A stretch of DNA of 64,000 nucleotides, from NCBI RefSeq assembly GCF_018129965.1, contig NZ_JAFCKW010000023.1:30179-94178 (forward strand), written 5' to 3'. Below are positions 16,501 to 25,492 of the stretch, piece after piece. The stretch's first letter is position 1; the number at the start of each line of letters is the position of its first letter. This stretch comes from Bradyrhizobium diazoefficiens (lineage in GTDB: Bacteria > Pseudomonadota > Alphaproteobacteria > Rhizobiales > Xanthobacteraceae). The notes under the pieces were generated by a model. That model was not told where the DNA came from. It was given only the letters and a program-made list of their open reading frames with translations, and ran no database searches. The translations under genes and the position numbers were made by a program.

Positions 16501-17037
16501 TTGCGTAAAATCCGGCTTGCCGAACTCTGCCTTGCCATCGCTGCAATCATCTTCGTTGGGTCCGCAGGACTTGCACGGGCGGAAGGTCCGGGTGACCCGA
16601 CCGCCGTCAAGAAGGAAGACGACGGAAAGTGGCTCGATAAGGAAGGAAACCCGACCTACAAGATTTCAGCCGACGGCACCGTGGACTGGTTCACCTATTC
16701 CGGATATCGGCGCTATCACTCCGACTGTCACGTCTGCCATGGCCCCGACGGCATGGGATCGACCTACGCACCGGCGCTGAAGGACTCGGTCAAGGCCATG
16801 AGCTATGGCGATTTTCTCGGCGTGGTTGCTTCCGGCCGCAAGAACATCTCGACCGCGCAGGAAAATGTCATGCCGGCGTTCGGCGACAATCCGAACGTCG
16901 CCTGCTACATGGACGACCTCTACGTCTATCTCCGCGCCCGCTCCGACGAAGCGTGGGGTCGGCAGCGTCCCGCCAAGAAGGACGAGAAGAACGAGGTCTA
17001 CACCAAGGCGGAAGACGCTTGCATGGGCCATAAATGA
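16501..17037 (+). CDS. xoxG: Cytochrome c of XoxF methanol dehydrogenase (methanol-metabolism four-Cys type)
   Basis: A 178-residue exported cytochrome with one haem site C76-H-V-C79-H80, a likely axial Met124 (NVMPAFG) and two further cysteines C135 and C174, the four-cysteine pattern of methanol-metabolism-related c-type cytochromes. It accepts electrons from XoxF in the periplasm. Signal peptide about 1-27. The start appears to be TTG at 16501 with GAGGA upstream; there is no ATG before the mature domain. It lies 81 bases after xoxF. Confidence 0.9.
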   Translation: MRKIRLAELCLAIAAIIFVGSAGLARAEGPGDPTAVKKEDDGKWLDKEGNPTYKISADGTVDWFTYSGYRRYHSDCHVCHGPDGMGSTYAPALKDSVKAMSYGDFLGVVASGRKNISTAQENVMPAFGDNPNVACYMDDLYVYLRARSDEAWGRQRPAKKDEKNEVYTKAEDACMGHK

Positions 17038-17097
17038 ACGTTGTGAGGACTGCCAAGACTACTTGTTGCCGTCCTATGAGAATCTGAGGAGTTACCG

Positions 17098-18207
17098 ATG
17101 AAGACACGTGCCGCCGTCGCTTTCGAAGCCAAGAAGCCGCTCGAGATCGTCGAAGTCGATCTGGAAGGGCCGAAGGCCGGCGAAGTCCTGGTCGAGATCA
17201 AGGCGACGGGCATCTGCCACACCGACGCCTACACGCTCGACGGCTTCGACAGCGAGGGAATCTTTCCGTCCATCCTCGGCCATGAGGGCGCCGGCATCAT
17301 CCGCGAGATCGGCCCGGGGGTGACCTCCGTGAAGCCGGGCGACCACGTCATCCCGCTCTACACGCCGGAATGCCGGCAGTGCAAAAGCTGCCTGAGCCAG
17401 AAGACCAATCTCTGCACCGCGATCCGCGCGACGCAGGGCAAGGGCGTGATGCCCGACGGCACCAGCCGCTTCTCCTACAAGGGCAAGCCGGTCTACCACT
17501 ACATGGGCTGCTCCACCTTCTCGAACTTCACTGTTCTGCCGGAGATCGCGGTCGCCAAGATCCGCGAGGACGCGCCGTTCGACAAGAGCTGCTACATCGG
17601 CTGCGGCGTCACCACCGGTGTCGGCGCCGTGGTCAACACCGCCAAGGTCGAGCCCGGCGCCAACGTGGTCGTGTTCGGCCTCGGCGGTATCGGCCTCAAC
17701 GTGATCCAGGGCGCCAAGATGGCCGGCGCCGACAAGATCATCGGCGTCGACATCAACGACGCCAAGGAGGATTGGGGCCGCCGGTTCGGCATGACCGACT
17801 TCGTCAATCCCAAGAAGATCACCGGCGACATTGTCCCGCATCTCGTCGCCCTCACCGACGGCGGCGCCGATTACACCTTCGACTGCACCGGCAACACCAC
17901 CGTGATGCGGCAGGCGCTGGAAGCCTGCCATCGCGGCTGGGGCACGTCGATCATCATCGGCGTGGCCGAATCCGGCAAGGAGATCGCCACCCGCCCGTTC
18001 CAGCTCGTCACCGGGCGCAACTGGCGCGGCACCGCCTTCGGCGGCGCGCGCGGCCGGACCGACGTGCCGAAGATCGTCGACTGGTACATGAACGGAAAGA
18101 TCCAGATCGATCCGATGATCACCCATGTGCTCAAGCTCGAAGAGATCAACAAGGGCTTCGACCTCATGCACGAGGGCAAATCCATTCGTTCCGTCGTCGT
18201 CTACTAG
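17098..18207 (+). CDS. S-(hydroxymethyl)glutathione dehydrogenase (class III alcohol dehydrogenase)
   Basis: A 369-residue NAD-dependent zinc enzyme oxidising S-(hydroxymethyl)glutathione to S-formylglutathione in the cytoplasm. Catalytic zinc ligands are C40 and H62 (GHEGAG) with a third Cys in IGCGVTTG; structural zinc cysteines are C92, C95, C98 and C106. The Rossmann motif is VFGLGGIGLNVIQG. It detoxifies and conserves energy from formaldehyde made by XoxF. ATG 17098 has GAGGAG 6 bases away. It is followed by gfa, which makes its substrate; an S-formylglutathione hydrolase gene is not in the window. Names used elsewhere include flhA, frmA and adhC. Confidence 0.93.
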   Translation: MKTRAAVAFEAKKPLEIVEVDLEGPKAGEVLVEIKATGICHTDAYTLDGFDSEGIFPSILGHEGAGIIREIGPGVTSVKPGDHVIPLYTPECRQCKSCLSQKTNLCTAIRATQGKGVMPDGTSRFSYKGKPVYHYMGCSTFSNFTVLPEIAVAKIREDAPFDKSCYIGCGVTTGVGAVVNTAKVEPGANVVVFGLGGIGLNVIQGAKMAGADKIIGVDINDAKEDWGRRFGMTDFVNPKKITGDIVPHLVALTDGGADYTFDCTGNTTVMRQALEACHRGWGTSIIIGVAESGKEIATRPFQLVTGRNWRGTAFGGARGRTDVPKIVDWYMNGKIQIDPMITHVLKLEEINKGFDLMHEGKSIRSVVVY

Positions 18208-18240
18208 CTCGAAAGCATCACCCCCAAGGAGGATCGTCCC

Positions 18241-18804
18241 ATGACTGTTGCACTCCACCCCTCGATCGACAGCGGCCTGAAACAAGGCACCGGCCATTTC
18301 ACCGGCGGCACCCTCGCCTGCAAATGCAAGGACCATCAGGTCAAGGTCGGTATCAAGGGCGACGTGGCCCACAACCACGCCTGCGGCTGCACCAAGTGCT
18401 GGAAGCCGCAGGGTGCGACATTCTCCGTCGTCGCCGTCGTACCGCGCCAGAACGTCATCGTGCTCGAGAACGGCGACAAGCTTGAGATCGTCGATGCATC
18501 GGCAGCGATCCAGCGTCACGCCTGCAAGGCCTGCGGCACGCACATGTACGGCCGTATCGAGAACAAGAACCATCCGTTCTACGGCCTCGACTTCATCCAT
18601 CCCGAATTGTTCCAGGAACAGGGATCGCAGGCGCCGCAGTTCGCCGCCTTCGTCTCCTCCGTGATCGAATCGGGCGTGAAGCCGGAGCAGATGGCCGGCA
18701 TCCGCACGCGGCTGAAGGAAATCGGGCTCGAGCCCTATGACTGCCTGTCGCCGGTGCTGATGGATGCGATCGCAACCCACGTCGCGAAAGCCAAAGCCGC
18801 GTAA
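18241..18804 (+). CDS. gfa: S-(hydroxymethyl)glutathione synthase (glutathione-dependent formaldehyde-activating enzyme)
   Basis: A 187-residue protein of the Gfa family, with zinc-binding cysteines C27-K-C29, C48-G-C50-T-K-C53 and C95-K-A-C98. It binds formaldehyde and glutathione and is credited with speeding formation of S-(hydroxymethyl)glutathione, the substrate of the preceding dehydrogenase. AGGAGG precedes ATG 18241; the gap to the dehydrogenase gene is 33 bases, so the two are one operon with xoxF and xoxG likely upstream. Confidence 0.93.
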   Translation: MTVALHPSIDSGLKQGTGHFTGGTLACKCKDHQVKVGIKGDVAHNHACGCTKCWKPQGATFSVVAVVPRQNVIVLENGDKLEIVDASAAIQRHACKACGTHMYGRIENKNHPFYGLDFIHPELFQEQGSQAPQFAAFVSSVIESGVKPEQMAGIRTRLKEIGLEPYDCLSPVLMDAIATHVAKAKAA

Positions 18805-18842
18805 CGACCGCGGCCTGAACAAGGCCGCCCCAGACTTCCCGT

Positions 18843-18874
18843 CCCGTCCGCTCGCTGATAGCGAGCCGGACGGG
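18843..18874 (+). terminator. Hairpin after gfa
   Basis: CCCGTCCGCTCGCT, loop GAT, AGCGAGCCGGACGGG: a 14-bp stem with one bulged base, 39 bases after the gfa stop. There is no T-run, so it is either Rho-assisted or an mRNA 3' stabiliser for the xoxF-xoxG-adh-gfa transcript. Confidence 0.45.
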
Positions 18875-19034
18875 GTGAGGCTCCGAGACGATCGCGGCGA
18901 TGCCGCCTCCTCTGCACTCTGCGTATGAGGGCCTTGGTTCCTCAGTCCTGGTCTCTGAATGACTGCGCAGTGCCGCCAGCTTCCCGGTTGAAGCCCGCGA
19001 CTTGCGTTTCTCCCTCCCTCGACTGAGGCCTACT

Positions 19035-19074
19035 GCTTCGTCCGCGCAGTCATTCTGCCGGACGAAGCTTTTTT
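19035..19074 (+). terminator. Intrinsic terminator, 230 bases beyond gfa
   Basis: GCTTCGTCCGCGCAG, loop TCATT, CTGCCGGACGAAGC, then TTTTTT (19069-19074). The 14-bp stem has a single bulged C. This is the clearest rho-independent terminator in the window. It is far from the gfa stop codon, so it ends either a long trailer of that operon or a separate short RNA. Confidence 0.75.
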
Positions 19075-19431
19075 CCGGATCGACTCATTTCGCAGACGCC
19101 CGTGCAATCCGCACGCGCGCGGTGACGCCGCGCCCTGCTTTTGACAAACCTGCGTTGCAATCTTTTCCCCTCAACACCCGGCTGTGAAGGTCGGACCGGT
19201 GCAATCTCTGTTAGGATCGCGTCGTCACGATGCCGCGCGACGTTCTATCAAGCAAGAACAGCACGGGGAGGTATCGAGCACATCCGGACATCACGATTCG
19301 CAATCCTGCCCCTGCCGGGAACTGCCCGCGCGGGACATCGGGCCGGACTGCGGCAACGACGCAACGGGAATTGCGCCGAGGGATATCGGCCATGTCAGAA
19401 TCAGCAAGCTTATGAAGAGCGAGGAACGAGC

Positions 19432-19884
<453 letters not shown>

Positions 19885-19885
19885 C

Positions 19886-22198
19886 ATGAATTTCATCGAC
19901 AAACCGGCGAAGCTTCGCGGCTTCGAGAAGCACATCAAGGTCGAGAAGGTCTCGCGCCGCAACATCCTGAAGGGGCTCGGGATCACCGGCGGATTCGTAC
20001 TCGCCGCGCCTGTGATGTCGCGCCAGGCCTTTGCCTACGAGACCGGCGCCGGCAAGATGCCGCACGGCGTCGTGGTCTATCCGCGCGTGTTCGTCGCGGT
20101 CGCGCCTGACGGCACCGTCACCATCCTCGCCCACCGCTCCGAGATGGGCACCGGGGTGCGCACCAGCCTGCCGCTGATCGTGGCCGAGGAGATGGAAGCC
20201 GACTGGTCGAAGGTCAAGGTGCAGCAGGCCCATGGCGACGAGGTCATGTTCGGCAACCAGGACACCGACGGTTCGCGCAGCACGCGTCATTACCTGATCC
20301 CGATGCGCCAGATCGGCGCCTCCGCCCGCACCATGCTGGAGCAGGCCGCAGCCAAGCGCTGGAACGTGCCGGCGACCGAGGTGAAGGCCGTCAATCACGA
20401 GGTCGTCCATAGCGCCAGCGGGCGCAAGCTCGGCTTCGGCGAACTCGCGGCCGATGCCGCCAGGGAATCGGTGCCAAGCATCGAAGGCCTCAAGCTGAAG
20501 GACCCGAAAGACTTCCGTTATCTCGGCAAGGGCCAGGTCGGCATCGTCGATCTCCACGACATCACCACCGGCAAGGCGCGCTACGGCGCCGACGTGCGGC
20601 TGCCGGGAATGAAGTATGCGGTGATCGCCCGTCCGCCCGTGACCGGCGGCAAGCTGGTCTCGTTCGATGCCGATGCGGCACTGAAGATTCCCGGCGTCGA
20701 AAAAGTGATGCAGGTGCGCGGCTGGCCGTGGCCGTCGAAGTTCCAGCCGCTCGGCGGCGTCGCCGTGATCGCACGCAACACCGGCGCGGCGATCAAGGGC
20801 CGTGATGCGCTGAAGCTCACCTGGGACGACGGCGCCAACGGCAAATACGACTCGGTCGCCTATCGCAAGGAGCTCGAGGAAGCCTCGCGCAAGCCCGGCC
20901 TCGTCGTCCGCGCCGAGGGCGATGCGGACGCGGCGCTAAAGGGCGCCGACAAGGTCGTCGTCGGCGAATATTACCTGCCGCATCTCGCCCATGTCAGCAT
21001 GGAGCCGCCGGTGGCGGTCGCCGACGTCAAGGGCGACAGGTGCGAGATCTGGGCGCCGGTACAAAGCCCCGGCGGCACCCGCGAGGACGTCGCCAAGACG
21101 CTCGGCATTCCCGAGGGCAATGTCACCGTCAACGTGACGCTGCTCGGCGGTGGTTTCGGCCGCAAGTCCAAATGCGACTTCGCGCTCGAGGCCGCGCTGC
21201 TGTCGAAGGAGCTTGGTACGCCCGTGAAGGTGCAGTGGACTCGTGAGGACGATATCCACCACGACTTCCTGCATACGGTTTCGGTGGAACGGATCGAGGC
21301 GGGGCTCGACAAGAGCGGCAAGGTGATCGCCTGGCGTCACCGCAGCGTAGCGCCCACCATCGCCTCGACGTTTGCAGCAGGCGCCAAGCACGCGGCGCCG
21401 TTCGAGCTCGGCATGGGCCTCGTCGACATGCCGTTCGAAATCGCCCATATCTCCTGCGAGAATCCGGAAGCCGCGGCGTTCACCCGTATCGGCTGGTTCC
21501 GTTCGGTCTCGAACATCCCGCGCGCCTTCGCAGTGCAGTCGATGGTCGGCGAGATCGCGGCTGCGACCGGCCGCGACCAGAAGGAAACGCTGCTCGAACT
21601 GATCGGCAGTCCGCGCATCGTCAAGCCGGCCGTCAAGGACATGTGGAACTACGGCGAGCCCACCGACAGCTACCCGATCGACACTGCGCGCCTGCGCAAG
21701 GTGGTCGAGCTGGTCGCCGAGAAGGGCGAATGGGGCCGCCAGGTGCCGAAGGGCCACGGCCTCGGCATCGCGGTGCACCGCAGCTTCGTCAGCTACATCG
21801 CGACCATCGTCGAGGTGGCCGTCGACGACAAGGGCAAGCTGGGTGTGCCGCGGGTCGATACCGCGATCTCCTGCGGCACCTATGTCAACCCCGAGCGCAT
21901 CGCCTCTCAGATCGAGGGCGCGGCGATCATGGGGCTGAGCCTCGCCAAATACGGCGCGGTCACCTTCAAGGACGGCAAGGTGGAGCAGAAGAACTTTGAC
22001 GACTTCCCGGTCGTCAGGATCGACGAATCTCCTGTCGTGACCAACGTCTACATCGTTCCGCCCGGGCCCGACACGCCGCCGAGCGGCGTCGGCGAGCCCG
22101 GCGTGCCGCCCTTCGCACCCGCCTTGATGAACGCGATCTTCGCTGCGACTGGAAAACGCATTCGCAGTCTTCCGCTCGGCAAGCAATTGGAGGCGTAA
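19886..22198 (+). CDS. Molybdopterin subunit of a periplasmic aldehyde oxidoreductase (IorB-like)
   Basis: A 770-residue molybdenum hydroxylase large subunit of the IorB/aldehyde dehydrogenase group. Residues about 22-31 (S-R-R-N-I-L-K-G-L-G) are a Tat signal, so the folded complex is exported. The catalytic glutamate is E737 in SGVGEPG; the glycine-rich LLGGGFGRK segment contacts the cofactor. It likely oxidises aldehydes or N-heterocycles with water and hands electrons to cytochrome c. It sits between formaldehyde genes and a PQQ alcohol dehydrogenase, which suggests an aldehyde substrate; this is inference. The start at 19886 has GGGAGTG and is coupled to the preceding gene. Confidence 0.88.
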   Translation: MNFIDKPAKLRGFEKHIKVEKVSRRNILKGLGITGGFVLAAPVMSRQAFAYETGAGKMPHGVVVYPRVFVAVAPDGTVTILAHRSEMGTGVRTSLPLIVAEEMEADWSKVKVQQAHGDEVMFGNQDTDGSRSTRHYLIPMRQIGASARTMLEQAAAKRWNVPATEVKAVNHEVVHSASGRKLGFGELAADAARESVPSIEGLKLKDPKDFRYLGKGQVGIVDLHDITTGKARYGADVRLPGMKYAVIARPPVTGGKLVSFDADAALKIPGVEKVMQVRGWPWPSKFQPLGGVAVIARNTGAAIKGRDALKLTWDDGANGKYDSVAYRKELEEASRKPGLVVRAEGDADAALKGADKVVVGEYYLPHLAHVSMEPPVAVADVKGDRCEIWAPVQSPGGTREDVAKTLGIPEGNVTVNVTLLGGGFGRKSKCDFALEAALLSKELGTPVKVQWTREDDIHHDFLHTVSVERIEAGLDKSGKVIAWRHRSVAPTIASTFAAGAKHAAPFELGMGLVDMPFEIAHISCENPEAAAFTRIGWFRSVSNIPRAFAVQSMVGEIAAATGRDQKETLLELIGSPRIVKPAVKDMWNYGEPTDSYPIDTARLRKVVELVAEKGEWGRQVPKGHGLGIAVHRSFVSYIATIVEVAVDDKGKLGVPRVDTAISCGTYVNPERIASQIEGAAIMGLSLAKYGAVTFKDGKVEQKNFDDFPVVRIDESPVVTNVYIVPPGPDTPPSGVGEPGVPPFAPALMNAIFAATGKRIRSLPLGKQLEA

Positions 22199-22228
22199 GG
22201 GAACATAAAGCGGCTCCGCGCCGTTTCC

Positions 22229-22253
22229 ATCGATCTGACAGGAGCAGATCGAT
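22229..22253 (+). promoter_or_regulatory. Hairpin presenting a Shine-Dalgarno in its loop
   Basis: ATCGATCTG, loop ACAGGAG, CAGATCGAT: a perfect 9-bp stem whose loop holds the AGGAG of the next gene and whose right arm includes the first two bases of its ATG (22252). It could expose or hide the start region according to structure or a bound factor. Confidence 0.45.
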
Positions 22254-22512
22254 GACCAACATCCCAAAGGCGCTCGCAGTCTCGTTGCTGTCGGGCGCCT
22301 TTTTCATGACAACCGCCGGCGCGTTCGCCCAGAGCAGCACGACGCCGCCGACCACGGCCACGCGCCCCACCGCGCCGGACCAGAACTCGCTTCCCAACGC
22401 CAGCGCCCCGCCCGCCTCGACCAGCCAGACCACCGGGCAGACCAGCACCGATCCGAAGATTCAGGAGATGAATCAGAAGGAGAAGGACAAGGTGGATCGC
22501 CAGGGGAAATAG
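22252..22512 (+). CDS. Small exported low-complexity protein
   Basis: An 86-residue protein with a signal peptide (1-26, ending AFAQ). The mature part is rich in Thr, Ser, Pro and Ala, ending in a charged segment with alternating Lys, Asp and Glu. No domain was recognised; proteins of this look are common in Bradyrhizobium. The ATG has AGGAG 8 bases upstream inside the hairpin at 22229-22253. It may be co-transcribed with the aldehyde oxidoreductase. Confidence 0.6.
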   Translation: MTNIPKALAVSLLSGAFFMTTAGAFAQSSTTPPTTATRPTAPDQNSLPNASAPPASTSQTTGQTSTDPKIQEMNQKEKDKVDRQGK

Positions 22513-22546
22513 TCGGCTGGTGTCTTGCCCGCAAAGCTCCACGCGC

Positions 22547-22632
22547 CGTCATGGCCGGGCTGTCCCGGCCATCCACGGCCTTCGCCGCGGCGCGAAGAAG
22601 GTGGATGCCCGGGACAAGCCCGGGCATGACGA
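22547..22632. repeat. Palindromic intergenic repeat, 'cgtcatggccggg' type (copy B)
   Basis: It begins CGTCATGGCCGGGCTGTCCC and ends GGGACAAGCCCGGGCATGACG, with arms matching the copy at 7239-7325 closely and a variable centre. It lies between convergent genes. Confidence 0.8.
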
Positions 22633-22666
22633 GGTCGTGGCGCGGGCGGCAATCCATTTCACACAC

Positions 22667-22697
22667 AAAAATGCGGCGAGCGTCACCGCTCGCCGCA
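22667..22697 (-). terminator. Intrinsic terminator of the third PQQ dehydrogenase gene
   Basis: On the minus strand TGCGGCGAGCG, loop GTGA, CGCTCGCCGCA, then TTTTT: a perfect 11-bp stem with a T-run, 44 bases after the stop codon of the gene at 22741-24468. Confidence 0.8.
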
Positions 22698-22740
22698 CGG
22701 CCCCCTCATCGCTCCGCTGTCTTCGATCCGCCCGCGGAGC

Positions 22741-24468
22741 TCATTTCTTAAGTGCGAACACCCAGACGACGCCGCCTTGCGGCACATTGGCTTCGATGCC
22801 GATATTGTTCGTCACCAGCGCATCCTGGATGCGCTGCGCGTCGACGCCCCAGCCCGACTGGATCGCGATGTATTGGGTGCCGTCGATCTCGTAGGACACC
22901 GGCATGCCCATGATGCCGGAATTGGTCTTCTGCTCCCACAATAATTCGCCGGTCTTGGCGTGGAAGGCGCGGAAGTTGCGGTCGTTGGTGCCGCCGACGA
23001 AGACGAGGTCGCCCGCCGTCGCCGTCACCGAGCCGAACAATTGCGACTTCGGGAAGTTGTGCTGCCACACCTTCTTGCCGGTGGCGGGATCCCAGGCCTG
23101 GAGCTCGCCGAAATGATCGGCGCCGGGCTTTGTCTTCAGGCCGATATCCTCCGGCTTGGTGCCGAGCCAGAGCTCGCCCGCCTTCAGCGGAACCTTCTCG
23201 CCGGTGAAGCCGCCGCAGAAATTCTCGTTGGCGGGCACATAGACGAGGCCCGTTTTCTGGCTGTAGGCCGCCGACGGCCAGTCCTTGCCGCCCCACAGTG
23301 ACGGACAGAACTCGACACGCTTGCCGATGACCGGCTTGTGCGCGGGATCGACGATCGGCTTGCCGGTCTCGGCATCGATACCCTTCCACACGTCGGTTGC
23401 GACGAACGGCCAGCCGGCAACGTAATTGATCCTGGTCTGGGTGCGCTCGAGCACCCAGAAGATCGCGTCGCGGCCGGGATGCACCAGGCTCTTGATGGTG
23501 CGGCCATCGCGTTGCAGATCGATCAGCATGGGCGCGTCGACCTCGTCCCAGTCCCAGGAATCGTTCTGGTGATACTGGTGGTAGGTCTTGATCTTGCCGG
23601 TGCCGGGATCGAGCGCGAGCACCGAAGACGTATAGAGATTGTCGCCGGGATGGGTCTCGCCGGGCCATGGCGCCGCATTGCCGACGCCCCAATAGATCGT
23701 CTTGGTGTCCTTGTCGTAATTGCCGGTCATCCAGCCGGACCCACCGCCGGTCTTCCAGTCGTCACCTTGCCAGGTGTCGTGACCGGGTTCTCCTTCGCCG
23801 GGAATGGTGAAGGTCCGCCACAGCTCCTTGCCGTCCTTGGCGTCGAAGGCGGCGACGTAGCCACGCACGCCGAGTTCGCCGCCGGAGCCGCCGACGATGA
23901 CCTTGCCCTCGACGATCAGCGGCATCAGGGTCATGTACTGACCCTTCCTGTAGTCCTGCACCTTGGTGTCCCACACCACCTTGCCGGTCTTGGCATCGAG
24001 CGCGACGACGTGGTCGTCCGTGGTGGCCAGATAGAGCTTGTCCTCCCACAGGCCGACGCCGCGATTGGTCGGGTGAAGCTGGAACAGGTCGTCGGGAAGC
24101 TGCCGCTTGTAGCGCCAGTATTCATCGCCGGTCCTGGCGTCGATCGCGATCACCTGTCCCATCGGCGTCGTCACGAACATCACGCCGTTGTTGACGATCG
24201 GCGGCGCCTCGTGGCCCTCGACCACGCCGGTGGCGAAGGTCCAGACTGGCGTGAGATTCTTCACGTTCGAGGCATTGATCTGGTCGAGCGGGCTGTAACC
24301 CTGCCCGTCATAAGTGCGCCGATAGAGCATCCAGTTGGCGGGTTCCGGATTTTCCAGGCGCTGCTGGGTCACCGGGGAATAGTTCTCGATAGGGCCTGCG
24401 ACTGCGGCGGTCGAGACGAGGCATGTGAAGGCGACGAAACCGGACAGGTACCACTGCGTCTTGGTCAT
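22741..24468 (-). CDS. PQQ-dependent alcohol dehydrogenase (third quinoprotein)
   Basis: A 575-residue quinoprotein with signal peptide (about 1-24, ending AVAG), propeller Trp motifs and the active-site segment D-S-W-D306-W-D308-E. The Asp-x-Asp pair resembles lanthanide enzymes. Unlike the other two dehydrogenases it has no adjacent Cys pair: the corresponding region reads FQLHPTNRGVG. Alcohol substrate unknown. AAGGGGAA precedes ATG 24468. On the same strand a Rieske protein gene lies 130 bases upstream, and the aldehyde oxidoreductase converges from the other side; together they suggest periplasmic alcohol-to-acid oxidation. Confidence 0.87.
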   Translation of the reverse strand: MTKTQWYLSGFVAFTCLVSTAAVAGPIENYSPVTQQRLENPEPANWMLYRRTYDGQGYSPLDQINASNVKNLTPVWTFATGVVEGHEAPPIVNNGVMFVTTPMGQVIAIDARTGDEYWRYKRQLPDDLFQLHPTNRGVGLWEDKLYLATTDDHVVALDAKTGKVVWDTKVQDYRKGQYMTLMPLIVEGKVIVGGSGGELGVRGYVAAFDAKDGKELWRTFTIPGEGEPGHDTWQGDDWKTGGGSGWMTGNYDKDTKTIYWGVGNAAPWPGETHPGDNLYTSSVLALDPGTGKIKTYHQYHQNDSWDWDEVDAPMLIDLQRDGRTIKSLVHPGRDAIFWVLERTQTRINYVAGWPFVATDVWKGIDAETGKPIVDPAHKPVIGKRVEFCPSLWGGKDWPSAAYSQKTGLVYVPANENFCGGFTGEKVPLKAGELWLGTKPEDIGLKTKPGADHFGELQAWDPATGKKVWQHNFPKSQLFGSVTATAGDLVFVGGTNDRNFRAFHAKTGELLWEQKTNSGIMGMPVSYEIDGTQYIAIQSGWGVDAQRIQDALVTNNIGIEANVPQGGVVWVFALKK

Positions 24469-24598
24469 GGACGTTCCCCTTTTTCATCCGTTGGAATTCA
24501 TGTTTTGAATTGTTGTTTTGAATTCGTGTCGTTCCTCCCGTCGTCCGCCCCGCGGCGGACGCGGCATCTCGCGACGCGGGCATAGCCCGCAGTGACCG

Positions 24599-25252
24599 TC
24601 ATCCTGGCTGTACCGCACCTACCTTTCCGACGAAGCTGCCGGCGACGCTGATTGCGCCTTCAGCAAGCGCAATCGGCAGCGCAGCGAGCCGCCGCGGTGC
24701 GGGTCCGAACACGACCTGAGCGCCCGCGCGCGGATCGTATTCGGAATTGTGGCACATGCATTTGAACACCTCCTTGTCACCGGCATCGCTCTTGACCCAG
24801 GCGGTGACGGGACAGCCGGCGTGCGAGCAGATCGCCGAATAGGCGAGGATGCCGTCGACGGCGCGCGCGCCGGTTTGCTCGTCGAGTTCGGCGGGATCGA
24901 GCCGGATGATCAGGATCTCGTTGAGACGCGAGCCGCTGCGCACGACCGATGTGACCGGGTCTTTCGGCCAGGCATGCACCGGTGGTCCGCCCTTCGGGAT
25001 GTCAGCAGACGTGATCGGCTTTCCTTCCTGCTCTCCCTCGGAGAACACGAGCAAGTCGCCCTTCTTGGGACGCTCATCGGAGCCGGGCGGATCCTCACCC
25101 GCACGAGAAAGGTCGGAACATCCAAGGCAAGCGGTGGCGGCCATTGCGCCAAGCAGCACCGTTCGCCGGGTCTGCTCCGGGCCCTTGTCGATGTCAGGGT
25201 CCGCAGCGCCCTCGGAGGATGATGAAGTGTTGCTGAGTGATGCGCACGACAT
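24599..25252 (-). CDS. Rieske [2Fe-2S] protein, Tat-exported
   Basis: About 217 residues with a Tat signal (T-R-R-T-V-L-L-G-A) followed by a lipobox-like CLGC, so the protein is exported and possibly lipid-anchored. Cluster motifs are C142-S-H144-A-G-C147 and C165-M-C167-H168: ligands C142, H144, C165 and H168 with a C147-C167 disulfide. It is a likely electron carrier for the neighbouring PQQ dehydrogenase. The start is uncertain: GTG 25258 and ATG 25252 are both open, and neither has a strong ribosome-binding site. Confidence 0.82.
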   Translation of the reverse strand: MSCASLSNTSSSSEGAADPDIDKGPEQTRRTVLLGAMAATACLGCSDLSRAGEDPPGSDERPKKGDLLVFSEGEQEGKPITSADIPKGGPPVHAWPKDPVTSVVRSGSRLNEILIIRLDPAELDEQTGARAVDGILAYSAICSHAGCPVTAWVKSDAGDKEVFKCMCHNSEYDPRAGAQVVFGPAPRRLAALPIALAEGAISVAGSFVGKVGAVQPG

Positions 25253-25492
25253 GCACACCAGCAGGCGCTGGAACTCTGCCGAAAAAAAGGCGGAGAATTG
25301 GCGCCGCAGTGCATCAATATGGCTTTACTCGTTTTGATTGAACATAAAGGAGCCCAATCGCGCACGGATTCGCGATTGCAACGTCATGCCGCGCGATTGG
25401 CATGATCATTTTGCAGATCAGACCGACGATCTTGGAATTGGTGCAGAGCGCCACCGGCGACTGCCCCGCAGCCACGCTTTGAAGGCTCGTCG

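Larger units (their letters stand above)
18805..19431. other. 627-base region between gfa and iorA-like gene
   Basis: There is no protein gene here. It contains a hairpin at 18843-18874 and a complete intrinsic terminator at 19035-19074. Between them are CU-rich runs (GCCTCCTCTGC, TTTCTCCCTCCCTC) that could belong to a small RNA or simply to the operon trailer. The promoter of the iorA-like operon must lie between 19075 and about 19420. Confidence 0.5.

Noticed and set aside
17092..18822. A 576-codon open frame on the minus strand
   Set aside because: It is antisense to the formaldehyde dehydrogenase and gfa genes; no domain is recognisable.
25268..25300. Terminator around the seven-A run near 25283
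   Set aside because: The stem that would precede the T-run on the minus strand is only about four base pairs, and no nearby gene ends there.
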